Origin: Anaerohalosphaeraceae bacterium
GTDB taxonomy: Bacteria; Planctomycetota; Phycisphaerae; Sedimentisphaerales; UBA12454
Length of the DNA stretch: 38,662 bases
Assembly: GCA_021108375.1 (NCBI GenBank)
Contig: JAIORA010000055.1
Coordinates: 1-38,662, forward strand
Direction of reading: 5' to 3'
Shown here: in pieces, positions 16,916 to 25,142 of the stretch
Position numbering within the stretch: position 1 is the stretch's first letter
How the letters are laid out: each line of letters begins with the position of its first letter
Notes under the pieces: model-generated
Databases searched by the model: none
What the model saw: only the letters and a program-made list of their open reading frames with translations
Told to the model about the DNA's origin: nothing
Made by a program: the position numbers and the translations under genes

Positions 16916-18688
16916 TTACCAAATCAATTTGTTTCGGAATTCTCGCAGAAAAGTTCCTATGTATAATAAAGTTGGACCTTGAGCATAATGCAAAAGAGCT
17001 TCTTCTAAATTCTTTATAACACCAGATTCCAAAAGCGACTCTTTCGCTTCTTGGAGTATAGGATTAGAATTTATAAATAGCATATTTTCTGCAATGATTG
17101 ATTTCTTCTTTTTCAACAAAATTCCTTTTGCTCTTTGATTTAAGACGTAAAGCGGAAGCAACTCTTTCATACGGCACCTTAAGCTTTCTTTCCATGGCAA
17201 TTTATTACCAAAAGAATAACCGTAATGAGATGTAAATGAGGCTAAAATTGGCGACAATTTATGGATTAAAGCCCCCTGATAACTGCCTCCCAGTCCGATA
17301 TATCGTGTTGCATTAATTCCTTCCCAAATGATATCGGGTTGAATAAAAGGCATATGATAAAAAGCAATCTGATTTTGTGCATCACAATTATTAGCATCAC
17401 AATCAGGCATTCTCACCTCACTGTAATAGCGTCTTAGCCACAAAAAATCAATTTTAGACGAGTATTCCACTCCCAATCGCAATGCAATTTTCTTTTGCTT
17501 TCTCAGGTGCATCTCCTCAAAAAGTTCATCGTTTCCAATTGCTTCTTTTGCAAAGGTATAATAGATATGGTAGTTCATCCATTGTCGCAAATCAAATGTT
17601 CCATGTTGGCGAGTTTCATAATAATTCCGGTAAACTTCCCCCCCCAAACCATTGAGACTCAGGCGATGATTACCGAGAGCCTTTACTTTGTATTCCCGTG
17701 TATAGGTTTCGCTGAATGCACCCATATTATGAGAAGAACGAGAATCGAAGAAAAATAATCCATCTTTTAGTATCTCCGCAAGTCGTTCGCTAGATTGCTC
17801 TTTCAGTCGATGCGTAACAACACTATGAAGAGGCTGACCTATATGGGATGCTATCTGTTCAACGTTTTGTTTCGAACAATCATGAACTCCTTTTGTTGCA
17901 TGTGTATGCAACGAAAGAGGTTGCGATAGAAAATGTGAACAAGCCAAAAGAAGACGACTATCATAACCATCGGAAAGACCTAGTTCACCAGAATATTCAG
18001 AATGAAGATTGTCCAGCTTATAAAAATGATTCTCAAGCACTTCAAGTTGTCTTGAGAGACTCTTCTCAATTCCCTGACAGTGCAATTGAATCGGCGGCCT
18101 TTTAGGATGAGAAATGAACATAATCTTTTCACGGTTATATGAAAAAGTATCAGCAAGCTCATCGTTTACCTGAGAGATACCCTTTACAAGAGTGTCTGGG
18201 CTGACAATGTAACCGGTGGACAATTTTTCGCAAACGGCAAGACGGTTCAAGGGCAACGGCTTAGGGCTTGCAGAGAGCATCGCAAGAAACGAAGAAGAGA
18301 AATAGGTTGTCTCATCGTTAACAAAAATGTGAAAAGTATTCATCTGATCGGTAAGGACGGTTAAACGAGAACCATCCCAAAAGAGCAAACAAAAATGACC
18401 AATTACTTCCGATTGGTTTATTGAATTGTTTTGAAAATCCCTGAGAAGTCGCCTTAGCGAATCATGATAACTAAGTCCATGATAGATAACTGTCCCACAA
18501 CAGAATAGGGCACAATTATTTTCAATAATATAATTCTCAACATTAAGCAATATCTTCTTGTATTGCAAAAGATGCCAATCTCCCAACTCTACAACTTTGG
18601 GAGCAGCAAATCCCTTGCGATGGAAAAGACATTTCGCCTCATTTACATCTACGGATGAATCTGATTTATATAAAAAGAAAGCACCCAC
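16916..18688 (-). CDS. Asparagine-synthetase-like amidotransferase lacking the glutaminase cysteine
   Basis: The 590-residue protein has the AsnB two-domain layout: an Ntn-hydrolase-like N-terminal part (about 1-140, with 'GHFCLLFWDGSRLTVLTDQMN' and 'FSSSFLAMLSAS') and a PP-loop synthetase part with 'LSDGYDSRLLLACSHFL' (238-254), the ATP pyrophosphatase motif. The N-terminus reads Met-Gly-Ala-Phe, so the nucleophile Cys2 of glutamine-hydrolysing enzymes is absent. The start is GTG at 18688 and an in-frame TAA lies only three codons upstream (18698-18700), so no longer form could supply it. beta-Lactam synthetases likewise lack that cysteine and make amide bonds without glutamine. I infer adenylation of a carboxylate and attack by an amine or free ammonia. 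The 80-base gap upstream may hold an internal promoter. Confidence 0.8.
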   Translation of the reverse strand: MGAFFLYKSDSSVDVNEAKCLFHRKGFAAPKVVELGDWHLLQYKKILLNVENYIIENNCALFCCGTVIYHGLSYHDSLRRLLRDFQNNSINQSEVIGHFCLLFWDGSRLTVLTDQMNTFHIFVNDETTYFSSSFLAMLSASPKPLPLNRLAVCEKLSTGYIVSPDTLVKGISQVNDELADTFSYNREKIMFISHPKRPPIQLHCQGIEKSLSRQLEVLENHFYKLDNLHSEYSGELGLSDGYDSRLLLACSHFLSQPLSLHTHATKGVHDCSKQNVEQIASHIGQPLHSVVTHRLKEQSSERLAEILKDGLFFFDSRSSHNMGAFSETYTREYKVKALGNHRLSLNGLGGEVYRNYYETRQHGTFDLRQWMNYHIYYTFAKEAIGNDELFEEMHLRKQKKIALRLGVEYSSKIDFLWLRRYYSEVRMPDCDANNCDAQNQIAFYHMPFIQPDIIWEGINATRYIGLGGSYQGALIHKLSPILASFTSHYGYSFGNKLPWKESLRCRMKELLPLYVLNQRAKGILLKKKKSIIAENMLFINSNPILQEAKESLLESGVIKNLEEALLHYAQGPTLLYIGTFLREFRNKLIW

Positions 18689-18768
18689 TCTGAACTTTTA
18701 CCCTTCATTAAATAATAACTTTTAATACTACCAACTATTGAATTTAACTTCTCATAATTTTCACAAAC

Positions 18769-19923
18769 CTAATCATTTCTCTCAATATCGCGTAGATATT
18801 TATCTATAATCTCAATGGCTTCTTCACGGTGAGCATCGCAACTCAGATAATGCCTAACAATCCGCAATTGCCTGCTCCGAAAAAACAGATTCAGCAGAGC
18901 AAAAAATCCTAATCGTCGTAATACTCTATAGGTAATCTGCCAAATATTTGAAATGTTCACTAAATAAGTTAGCTGTTTTGAATCATTCGTAATTAATTCC
19001 TGCCATTTAGTAAGAATTTTTCCACTATCTGCAATATCTTCTGACAATTGTTCAATTTGTTTATACAGGTTGCTGCTTTCGGGTAGCAACTCAATTTTGT
19101 CAGTCTCAGCAAACTGACGATATGGATACACTTCAAATTCAACACCGTTATCTGTCAAATCCAGCTTCACCGCATAACCATCGTACCAAATTTTGGAATG
19201 ATTGGGTGTGTCATATAGAAAATTTCCCAGACTATAAAAAATGGGGACACCATTATGCACCTCACAAGGCCCGATACAGTGCGTATGATGAGCAACGACT
19301 GCATCTGCACCCTGCTCTGCAAAAAAACGGTATCGCTTAACAGTGGCTGGGCTTGGATAATGATAATGCTCAAGTCCACCATGAATTATTACCAACACTT
19401 TGTCAGCTGTTTTACGAGCTTGCTGAATTTGTCTATACCTGTCAATTATGCTCATCGGATTTGAGCCGCCATGTTCAATGGTCGCTGAGTTGAACTCGTT
19501 TTCAGCGAAATTCACAATCGCAAGTTTTTTGCCTTGAATGTCGCGATAATATGTCTTCTGAGCCTGCTCAAGCGTCAGCCCCGCTCCTGTGTAAGCAATC
19601 TGATTTCCATCAAGTGTCTTAAGTGTCTCCACCAAGCCTTCTTGTCCAAAGTCAAAGACATGATTATTGGCTAGGGTAACCATATCAAACCCGGCTTTTT
19701 TAATAGCTTTGCCAATTTGGGGGTCGCATTTGAGATTAGGGCCAATTTTTTTAATAGCCTGCTCAGAATTAGTGAGCAAACACTCTAAATTCGTTATGGC
19801 AAGATCGCTTTCTGCTATCACAACTGCAAAATCAACAAAAATTTGACGAATACCTTCATCACAAAGCAAAAGCTCCCTAGACTTACCATCTGGGCAAAAA
19901 TCACCTGTTATAAATACCTTCAT
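18769..19923 (-). CDS. CapA-family protein (poly-gamma-glutamate capsule / metallophosphatase fold)
   Basis: The 384-residue protein has the PGA_cap domain, a calcineurin-type metallophosphoesterase fold. Metal-site residues are visible: Asp8 in 'ITGDFCPD', Asn45-Leu-Glu47, 'TLANNHVFDFG' (84-93), His181 in 'IIHGGLEH', and His212-His213-Thr-His215. The domain ends at about residue 290 with a C-terminal extension that includes a short hydrophobic stretch. CapA is needed for export or anchoring of poly-gamma-glutamate in Bacillus, but homologues occur in many polysaccharide clusters with unclear roles. No signal peptide is visible. Its position directly upstream of the AsnB-like and ATP-grasp genes fits an amino-acid-decorated or polyglutamate-like polymer, though no CapB or CapC partner is in the window. 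Confidence 0.88.
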   Translation of the reverse strand: MKVFITGDFCPDGKSRELLLCDEGIRQIFVDFAVVIAESDLAITNLECLLTNSEQAIKKIGPNLKCDPQIGKAIKKAGFDMVTLANNHVFDFGQEGLVETLKTLDGNQIAYTGAGLTLEQAQKTYYRDIQGKKLAIVNFAENEFNSATIEHGGSNPMSIIDRYRQIQQARKTADKVLVIIHGGLEHYHYPSPATVKRYRFFAEQGADAVVAHHTHCIGPCEVHNGVPIFYSLGNFLYDTPNHSKIWYDGYAVKLDLTDNGVEFEVYPYRQFAETDKIELLPESSNLYKQIEQLSEDIADSGKILTKWQELITNDSKQLTYLVNISNIWQITYRVLRRLGFFALLNLFFRSRQLRIVRHYLSCDAHREEAIEIIDKYLRDIERND

Positions 19924-19997
19924 TGTTCTCTGTCCATAAATAAAACTTAGAATTATCTCAAGCCAGAAACTGTCTAATCATTCGTAATAAAGCATCT

Positions 19998-20966
19998 TCA
20001 AAAATATTTATTTATTTTCTTTTTAATTATATCTTTATACATTTTACAATAATATGGTAGTTTTCCCCAAAAATCGCCCCGATTATATCCACTAAAGTCT
20101 TTTATACTTGTACAATGTTTTTTTAAATAAAAACCATCTGGAGTAACATAAAAACTAGATAATTCTTTTTTAATATCCAAACAAACCGGCAGCCACCCTC
20201 TTTTTTTGAAATGAATATAAGCTACTTCATCAGTAATAATTTCACCACTACCGTCGATAATGTAATCTCTGTAAACTTTTCCAACACTCCAATAAAACAC
20301 TTGTCTTTTATAATTCATAAAATTAGATGAAATCACAGATGATGCTAAGGCAAACTTTTTTTGCATCATACTAATATCAGCAAGTTTTCCCTCACCAGGG
20401 TATATGTCAACTCCTCCGTCTTTTAATAATTTATTAATCCCATTATCAAATTCATCAAAAACAAATATTTTAGATTTGGCAAAAATCCTTTTGTAAGATA
20501 TCTTTTCATCTGAAAGCATAAATGCTTTATTAATTTCATCAACATTTTTATATATTGACAAATGCCCTAATGTAAATATTTTTTTATATTTATCTAATAC
20601 TTCTTTAGATACAAAAACTCTTATATCGCCAAAAATTAAATCTAAATCACAATACCCCCAAAAATCATAATCAGATAAATAATCACTTAGAATATAACCA
20701 TATGCGGGCTTAAAATCACATAATTTATAGGGAGTATTAAGTGCTAACTTAAATTCAAATTTAGCCTGAACAACATCTCTAAACTCTCCAAAGGACATTT
20801 TAACAATTTTTACATTATCTGGCAAAAAAGAATAATTAGTACAATCTGAAAAAATGAGCCAGTTAATAGAGGGATTGTATTCGCACGACTTAAAGACTAA
20901 ATCAATATAATTAGGAAATTCCCCAAAATATGGTACTATTAGGCATATTGTATGCTTTTGAATCAT
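19998..20966 (-). CDS. DUF6625-like probable glycosyltransferase
   Basis: The 322-residue protein starts at ATG 20966; an upstream in-frame GTG at 20972 would add two residues. It begins with a Rossmann-like segment 'HTICLIVPYFGEFPNYIDLVFKSC', has 'WLIFSDC', and the motif 'DFKPAYGYILSDYLSDYDFWGYCDLDLIFGDI', whose Cys-Asp-Leu-Asp (about 106-109) resembles the DxD metal-binding site of GT-A transferases. This matches a family I know as DUF6625, found in capsule and glycan clusters. It begins 9 bases after the pyruvyl transferase stop. The gene is strongly AT-rich and lysine-rich compared with 9-17 kb, suggesting a separate origin. Likely role: transfer of one sugar in the repeat unit; not shown. 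Confidence 0.72.
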   Translation of the reverse strand: MIQKHTICLIVPYFGEFPNYIDLVFKSCEYNPSINWLIFSDCTNYSFLPDNVKIVKMSFGEFRDVVQAKFEFKLALNTPYKLCDFKPAYGYILSDYLSDYDFWGYCDLDLIFGDIRVFVSKEVLDKYKKIFTLGHLSIYKNVDEINKAFMLSDEKISYKRIFAKSKIFVFDEFDNGINKLLKDGGVDIYPGEGKLADISMMQKKFALASSVISSNFMNYKRQVFYWSVGKVYRDYIIDGSGEIITDEVAYIHFKKRGWLPVCLDIKKELSSFYVTPDGFYLKKHCTSIKDFSGYNRGDFWGKLPYYCKMYKDIIKKKINKYF

Positions 20967-20975
20967 ATACACAAA

Positions 20976-22142
20976 TTAACGCTTTCTCATATTGATTATT
21001 CTGTTTAATGTCTTCCTGTGTAAATCTGCTGCATTGTTTGCAAAAACTACTGTGCTCCTATTTTCCAAAAGCTTATCCAAAACTCCGCTAAGAGTTTTTA
21101 TTTTATAGGCTGGAATAACATACTTTTTCATGCAAGCTTTATTGCATATATCAAAAGTCTTACTTGAGTATTTTAAAAAAGGGATTGGAAGATGCCTAAA
21201 TTTCTTTTTATTTCTTAAGCTATACATATCTATTGAAACAAAAGGAACATTATTACTTAACGCAACAACTACAGGATGAAAACGGTTCCCTACAAAACCA
21301 GATGATTGAGCAATTATTTTATACCACTCCAAAGGACCAATTGGGAAATCAATTGTCCTTTCAAAATTCAATCCACACGGCCCTTCTGAAACAGGCAATT
21401 CAATTATCTTATACCCTTTGGCTATAGCATCGGAATGTAAAGCGTCAATCATTTTTTGATTTACGAATTGCAAAGCATATCTAACAAAGCTAACTACAAT
21501 ATACTTATCAGGAAGATTATATTTTGATACATCGATGGTGGACAAATCCAGCATCTCCTTCAATGTAAATACGGGATCGAAAGCTTGTTCAATATTAATT
21601 CTATTAAACAAGCTAATTGTTTTCAACATCCATTGAGACCAGTAATCTCTGACAGAGAAAAAATCGGCATTTGCAAGTGTATTTTTGAGGAGCAATTTAT
21701 CCATTTTGCTTAATCTGAGATATATAGCTCCCATGTTGGATGCGGATAAGTAAGCCGACTTAATATTTTTTGATTCTGAGGAATTATATAACCAATTAAG
21801 AAAAAAAGCCTTTCTGTACTCGTTCCCTACTTCTCTTCCAAGCCCTAAGACCGCATCACTGCCAACAATTATCAGATTAAAATTACCTGCCAAAACATAC
21901 CCCTTTAAATCACGCTCATTACGTAACTGGTCAGTAATAGGGAGATGTTTTTTAACAAATTTTAAATGAGCTTGAGCCTGTTCATCTGGAACTTTTGAAT
22001 AATAATTTTCCAACTCTTTTGGCCAATAGTTTAACAGTTCTACTTCATGTCCAAGTTTTTTAAGATTCATACAGGTTGCAAAGGCCTGTAAATTTGCACC
22101 GAAGTTATAGACTGAATGATATGTTAAGATTGCTATTTTCAT
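20976..22142 (-). CDS. Polysaccharide pyruvyl transferase family protein
   Basis: The 388-residue protein starts 'MKIAILTYHSVYNFGANLQAFATCMNLKKLGHEVELLNYWP', the typical beginning of the PS_pyruv_trans (CsaB/ExoV-like) family. It continues with 'IIVGSDAVLGLG', 'KSAYLSASNMGAIY', 'FFSVRDYWSQWML' and 'GFVGNRFHPVVVALSNNVPFVSIDMY'. The family adds pyruvate ketals from phosphoenolpyruvate to hydroxyl pairs on sugars, giving the polymer negative charge. Its start lies two bases after the stop of the FrhB-like gene, so the two are translated together; the same pairing is well known in other polysaccharide clusters. A 19-base repeat shared with the operon leader ends 16 bases before this start. Confidence 0.88.
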   Translation of the reverse strand: MKIAILTYHSVYNFGANLQAFATCMNLKKLGHEVELLNYWPKELENYYSKVPDEQAQAHLKFVKKHLPITDQLRNERDLKGYVLAGNFNLIIVGSDAVLGLGREVGNEYRKAFFLNWLYNSSESKNIKSAYLSASNMGAIYLRLSKMDKLLLKNTLANADFFSVRDYWSQWMLKTISLFNRINIEQAFDPVFTLKEMLDLSTIDVSKYNLPDKYIVVSFVRYALQFVNQKMIDALHSDAIAKGYKIIELPVSEGPCGLNFERTIDFPIGPLEWYKIIAQSSGFVGNRFHPVVVALSNNVPFVSIDMYSLRNKKKFRHLPIPFLKYSSKTFDICNKACMKKYVIPAYKIKTLSGVLDKLLENRSTVVFANNAADLHRKTLNRIINMRKR

Positions 22143-22144
22143 AT

Positions 22145-23551
22145 TTATCTGATTTTTCTTTTAGAGGTTCCCTTAAGTATTGTTTTTTTTCCTCTAATCC
22201 TACCAAAAATGTTTAATAGGAAATATAATCTAAAAAGTTTATCTTCAAATTGTTTTATATTTTTTTCAGAGGCAAGCCATATATATCTGCTTTTCTTTCT
22301 AAACTTCTCTTTAACAAATGTTTCACATAAATATAGAACATTTTTAGGGAATTTGAGCTTTGGCAACAAATATTTACGCTTGTTGATTATCTTCCTTTTT
22401 AATAATAATCTGAACCGAAGAATTGATCTTTTCTTAAAGATAACTCCCGACTGGCTTTTGACTACTTCATTTACGTTAATTGTTGTTATATTTTCATCAA
22501 GATTAGCAATAAGATTGTTTACATTTTCATCTCTAACAACCGCAAGTGTATGACCTTTATAATCTCCCTGATACTCTGGCAACCACGCATCCATAAATGA
22601 AATGTCCGCAGTTTCAGCAAAAATATCATCACAAAAAGCACAGGGCTTTATCATAAATATATCAGTATCCCAAACCCTACAAAATATATCATCAGAAGCA
22701 AATCTAAGCGAGTGCGAAGAAGATTTTCTATCAGTATTTTTACAAAGGAATGTCAACTTATAATCCCCCGCTCTTGATGTCCCGACCTTATTTCTAAATA
22801 TCAATCTACTAAGACTTTCCATGTCGCCACCAGCTTTTGCACACAAATATTCTGCAAAAGCTTTACTTTTTAATTGCCCGCAAGTAAGACCGACTATATA
22901 TTTAATTCTTTTTGACAATCTTGGTATGGCCTTACAGGCAAGTCTTATTGATTTTGCCATACATGGTAAAACGGTGATAGCATATGTCCCATCATTTTTA
23001 AGTATAAATTGAATAACACTGCTTAATTCAACTGGATAATACACAGAACGTGTACAATTTCGTATATCGTCAATAGAATTACACTTCTGAAAGGAATATA
23101 GATTGCCAGAACATCCCAAATTGGGTCCAACACAAAAAGCGGCGGTTATTTTATCTTCATCAAGTAATTTTTCAAGTAATGACGTTGCAAGTCCACCAGA
23201 TGCAGATTGCATTCTAAGTTCATCATTATTTCTATACCCAACATAACAATCTTTATAATAACCAATCTCAGAAGAATGTTGTATCCCTTCACCCCCCCCA
23301 TAAAACTCTTCGCCAATTTTGTCTTCATTGTCATTACCTGCCACAAACGGACATACTTTTAAGCAAAGTCCGCAGTTATTACAATTGTTCCTTTTTACCG
23401 CCAAATACTCACCATACTCATTTTCTACCATTTCATTAGCATTTGACGGACATACCCCAACACAAACACCACAACCAATACAGAGTTTGGGGTTAACTCT
23501 TTTTTTCTTTATTGATTTTTCAGACACTTTTATATATTGTGTTGCTATCAT
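22145..23551 (-). CDS. FrhB/FdhB-family iron-sulfur protein (coenzyme F420 hydrogenase beta-subunit type)
   Basis: The 468-residue protein has an N-terminal double [4Fe-4S] ferredoxin domain (Cys24, 27, 30, 34 and Cys57, 60, 63, 67). The FrhB N- and C-terminal domains follow, with 'NDELRMQSASGGLATSLLEKLL', 'TVLPCMAKSIRLA', 'VGLTCGQLKSKAFAEYL' and 'CAFCDDIFAETADISFMDAWLP'. The C-terminal 90 residues are basic and unlike other family members. FrhB proteins bind flavin plus F420 or other donors. Polysaccharide-cluster versions are common next to pyruvyl transferases but their reaction is not established to my knowledge. Despite the name, nothing links it to the hyp genes at 30 kb. Its start overlaps the flippase stop by four bases. 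Confidence 0.88.
   Translation of the reverse strand: MIATQYIKVSEKSIKKKRVNPKLCIGCGVCVGVCPSNANEMVENEYGEYLAVKRNNCNNCGLCLKVCPFVAGNDNEDKIGEEFYGGGEGIQHSSEIGYYKDCYVGYRNNDELRMQSASGGLATSLLEKLLDEDKITAAFCVGPNLGCSGNLYSFQKCNSIDDIRNCTRSVYYPVELSSVIQFILKNDGTYAITVLPCMAKSIRLACKAIPRLSKRIKYIVGLTCGQLKSKAFAEYLCAKAGGDMESLSRLIFRNKVGTSRAGDYKLTFLCKNTDRKSSSHSLRFASDDIFCRVWDTDIFMIKPCAFCDDIFAETADISFMDAWLPEYQGDYKGHTLAVVRDENVNNLIANLDENITTINVNEVVKSQSGVIFKKRSILRFRLLLKRKIINKRKYLLPKLKFPKNVLYLCETFVKEKFRKKSRYIWLASEKNIKQFEDKLFRLYFLLNIFGRIRGKKTILKGTSKRKIR
22159..22177 (-). repeat. 19-bp repeat, copy inside the FrhB-like gene end
   Basis: The minus strand reads CTTAAGGGAACCTCTAAAA, identical to 29429-29447 in the operon leader. 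Here it encodes Leu-Lys-Gly-Thr-Ser-Lys near the C-terminus of the FrhB-like protein and ends 16 bases ahead of the pyruvyl transferase start. Confidence 0.85.
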
Positions 23552-25101
23552 TTTTTTACCACCTTTGCAAACCTTGTGGGAATCATTTCCATAATCATAT
23601 CTTTTTCACTTTTGGTCACTACAAAACACCAAATGAATGCAAAAGAACTCGCTGAAATTAAAACCATGGAAATCAAGATAGAATAAATGTCGTTTTCAAT
23701 TTTTAGAAACTCTAGCGGCAACAAACCAACTAATATCACTATAATCAAAACCAAAAAACTGCTACTTAGTTGTTTCAAAAATGTCATATCATGAACTTTA
23801 AGGATTCTAGCTGCATAAATAGGTGTAAATAACATATTTTTCAAACTTAATATTACCGCTCCCCCTAAAGCTACACCACATAACCCTAAGCCAAATGTAA
23901 CACCCAACAAATAAACTAATACAACATTGGCAATCCCCATAATAAAAGTTACAAGACTCGGGAGCTTTACATTTTTAGTTGCTATCTCTAAATTAAAAAT
24001 AGGAAAGATTCCTGCATTAATAAACAAATGTATTATCGTTATCCAAAGTACAGGGGCTAAAGAAGCATAATCCTTACCCAGCCAGATGCTTAGAATTTTA
24101 GGCGCATTCATACATATTACCCCTATCGGAACAACGAGTAATACCGACATCATTTTGATTGCTAATTGAAGAAATCTCTTTAGTGGCACCAACCCATTAA
24201 CCGCAACATAGTTATATATAGTTGGACCAAATTGGGCATTCATCTGTATGCCTAACTGCCTTAGAAAATTACTAACTACTAAAATAGCCGCATATTGCCC
24301 AGCAGCAACAGGTGAAATAAACTTATTAACTATCCAAATATCTGTCCTAAGATACAAGAGACTTCCTGTCCGATTCACCAGTGTCCATAATGACATATTA
24401 AAAATCGGAAATAATATCTTAATATCAACAAGTTTCAAATTCAAATGCTGACATGGCGTTATCTTACGCCAAAAATAAATGTTACTGACAAAAATCAAAA
24501 GGCTTGAAAATAGATCAGCGTAACCAATATATCTGAGCTTGGGAGAAAAAACTGAGAACAGCAAGACGATTACAGCCATTCTTGACAATATGCTTGATAA
24601 TCTAATTTGAGATATAAGGTCAAGACGATTGTCTGAATATATCGATACCGCAAAAACACTACCTATAAGAGTAATAAAAAATGATATCCCATTACAAAAA
24701 AACAATATTTGTGCATCAGCATATATTTCTTCGGGTATGGTAAAGAAAAAATCCAAATAATATATTACGGCTAAAAGTAAAGGGGCCTGGGCAACAATCA
24801 AGACGAGATACATCGCTAATGCTGAATTGAAAATAATATTTGGATTCCCATCAGGCTTATTAGCCTCTATTATTAAAAATCTCCTGATTGCTCCGGATAA
24901 CTGCGAAGTAATTACCGTAACATATTGAGTAAACAAACCAGCAAGCGGAACTAACCCATACGCCGAATTTCCAAGGTATTTCAATAAGTATGGGGTAAGC
25001 CAAGCCACAACCAAACAGTTTCCAGCAAAGGACATCGCTGTAACTATTGCATTCCGTGGCAACTGCTTTTTAAATTTAGTAGTAACATCTAATTTCTTCA
25101 T
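23548..25101 (-). CDS. Polysaccharide flippase, Wzx-like (MATE/MOP superfamily)
   Basis: The 517-residue protein is almost entirely hydrophobic helices, about twelve to fourteen, in the pattern of the oligosaccharide flippase family. It begins with a short basic cytoplasmic stretch and 'FAGNCLVVAWLTPYLLKYLGNSAYGLVPLAGLF', a typical first-helix region. It would move the undecaprenyl-linked repeat unit from the cytoplasmic to the periplasmic face. With the Wzy-like gene 41 bases upstream, it indicates a Wzx/Wzy-dependent route, not an ABC-transporter route. No ABC subunits are present. The gene is AT-rich like its downstream neighbours. Confidence 0.88.
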   Translation of the reverse strand: MKKLDVTTKFKKQLPRNAIVTAMSFAGNCLVVAWLTPYLLKYLGNSAYGLVPLAGLFTQYVTVITSQLSGAIRRFLIIEANKPDGNPNIIFNSALAMYLVLIVAQAPLLLAVIYYLDFFFTIPEEIYADAQILFFCNGISFFITLIGSVFAVSIYSDNRLDLISQIRLSSILSRMAVIVLLFSVFSPKLRYIGYADLFSSLLIFVSNIYFWRKITPCQHLNLKLVDIKILFPIFNMSLWTLVNRTGSLLYLRTDIWIVNKFISPVAAGQYAAILVVSNFLRQLGIQMNAQFGPTIYNYVAVNGLVPLKRFLQLAIKMMSVLLVVPIGVICMNAPKILSIWLGKDYASLAPVLWITIIHLFINAGIFPIFNLEIATKNVKLPSLVTFIMGIANVVLVYLLGVTFGLGLCGVALGGAVILSLKNMLFTPIYAARILKVHDMTFLKQLSSSFLVLIIVILVGLLPLEFLKIENDIYSILISMVLISASSFAFIWCFVVTKSEKDMIMEMIPTRFAKVVKK

Positions 25102-25142
25102 TTAAGCCTTGCCATTTCAACCCCATTAGGAGAATTATATAT

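Noticed and set aside
16916..18688. Lasso-peptide cyclase (an AsnB homologue)
   Set aside because: There is no precursor peptide, leader peptidase or RRE gene nearby, and the setting is a polysaccharide operon.
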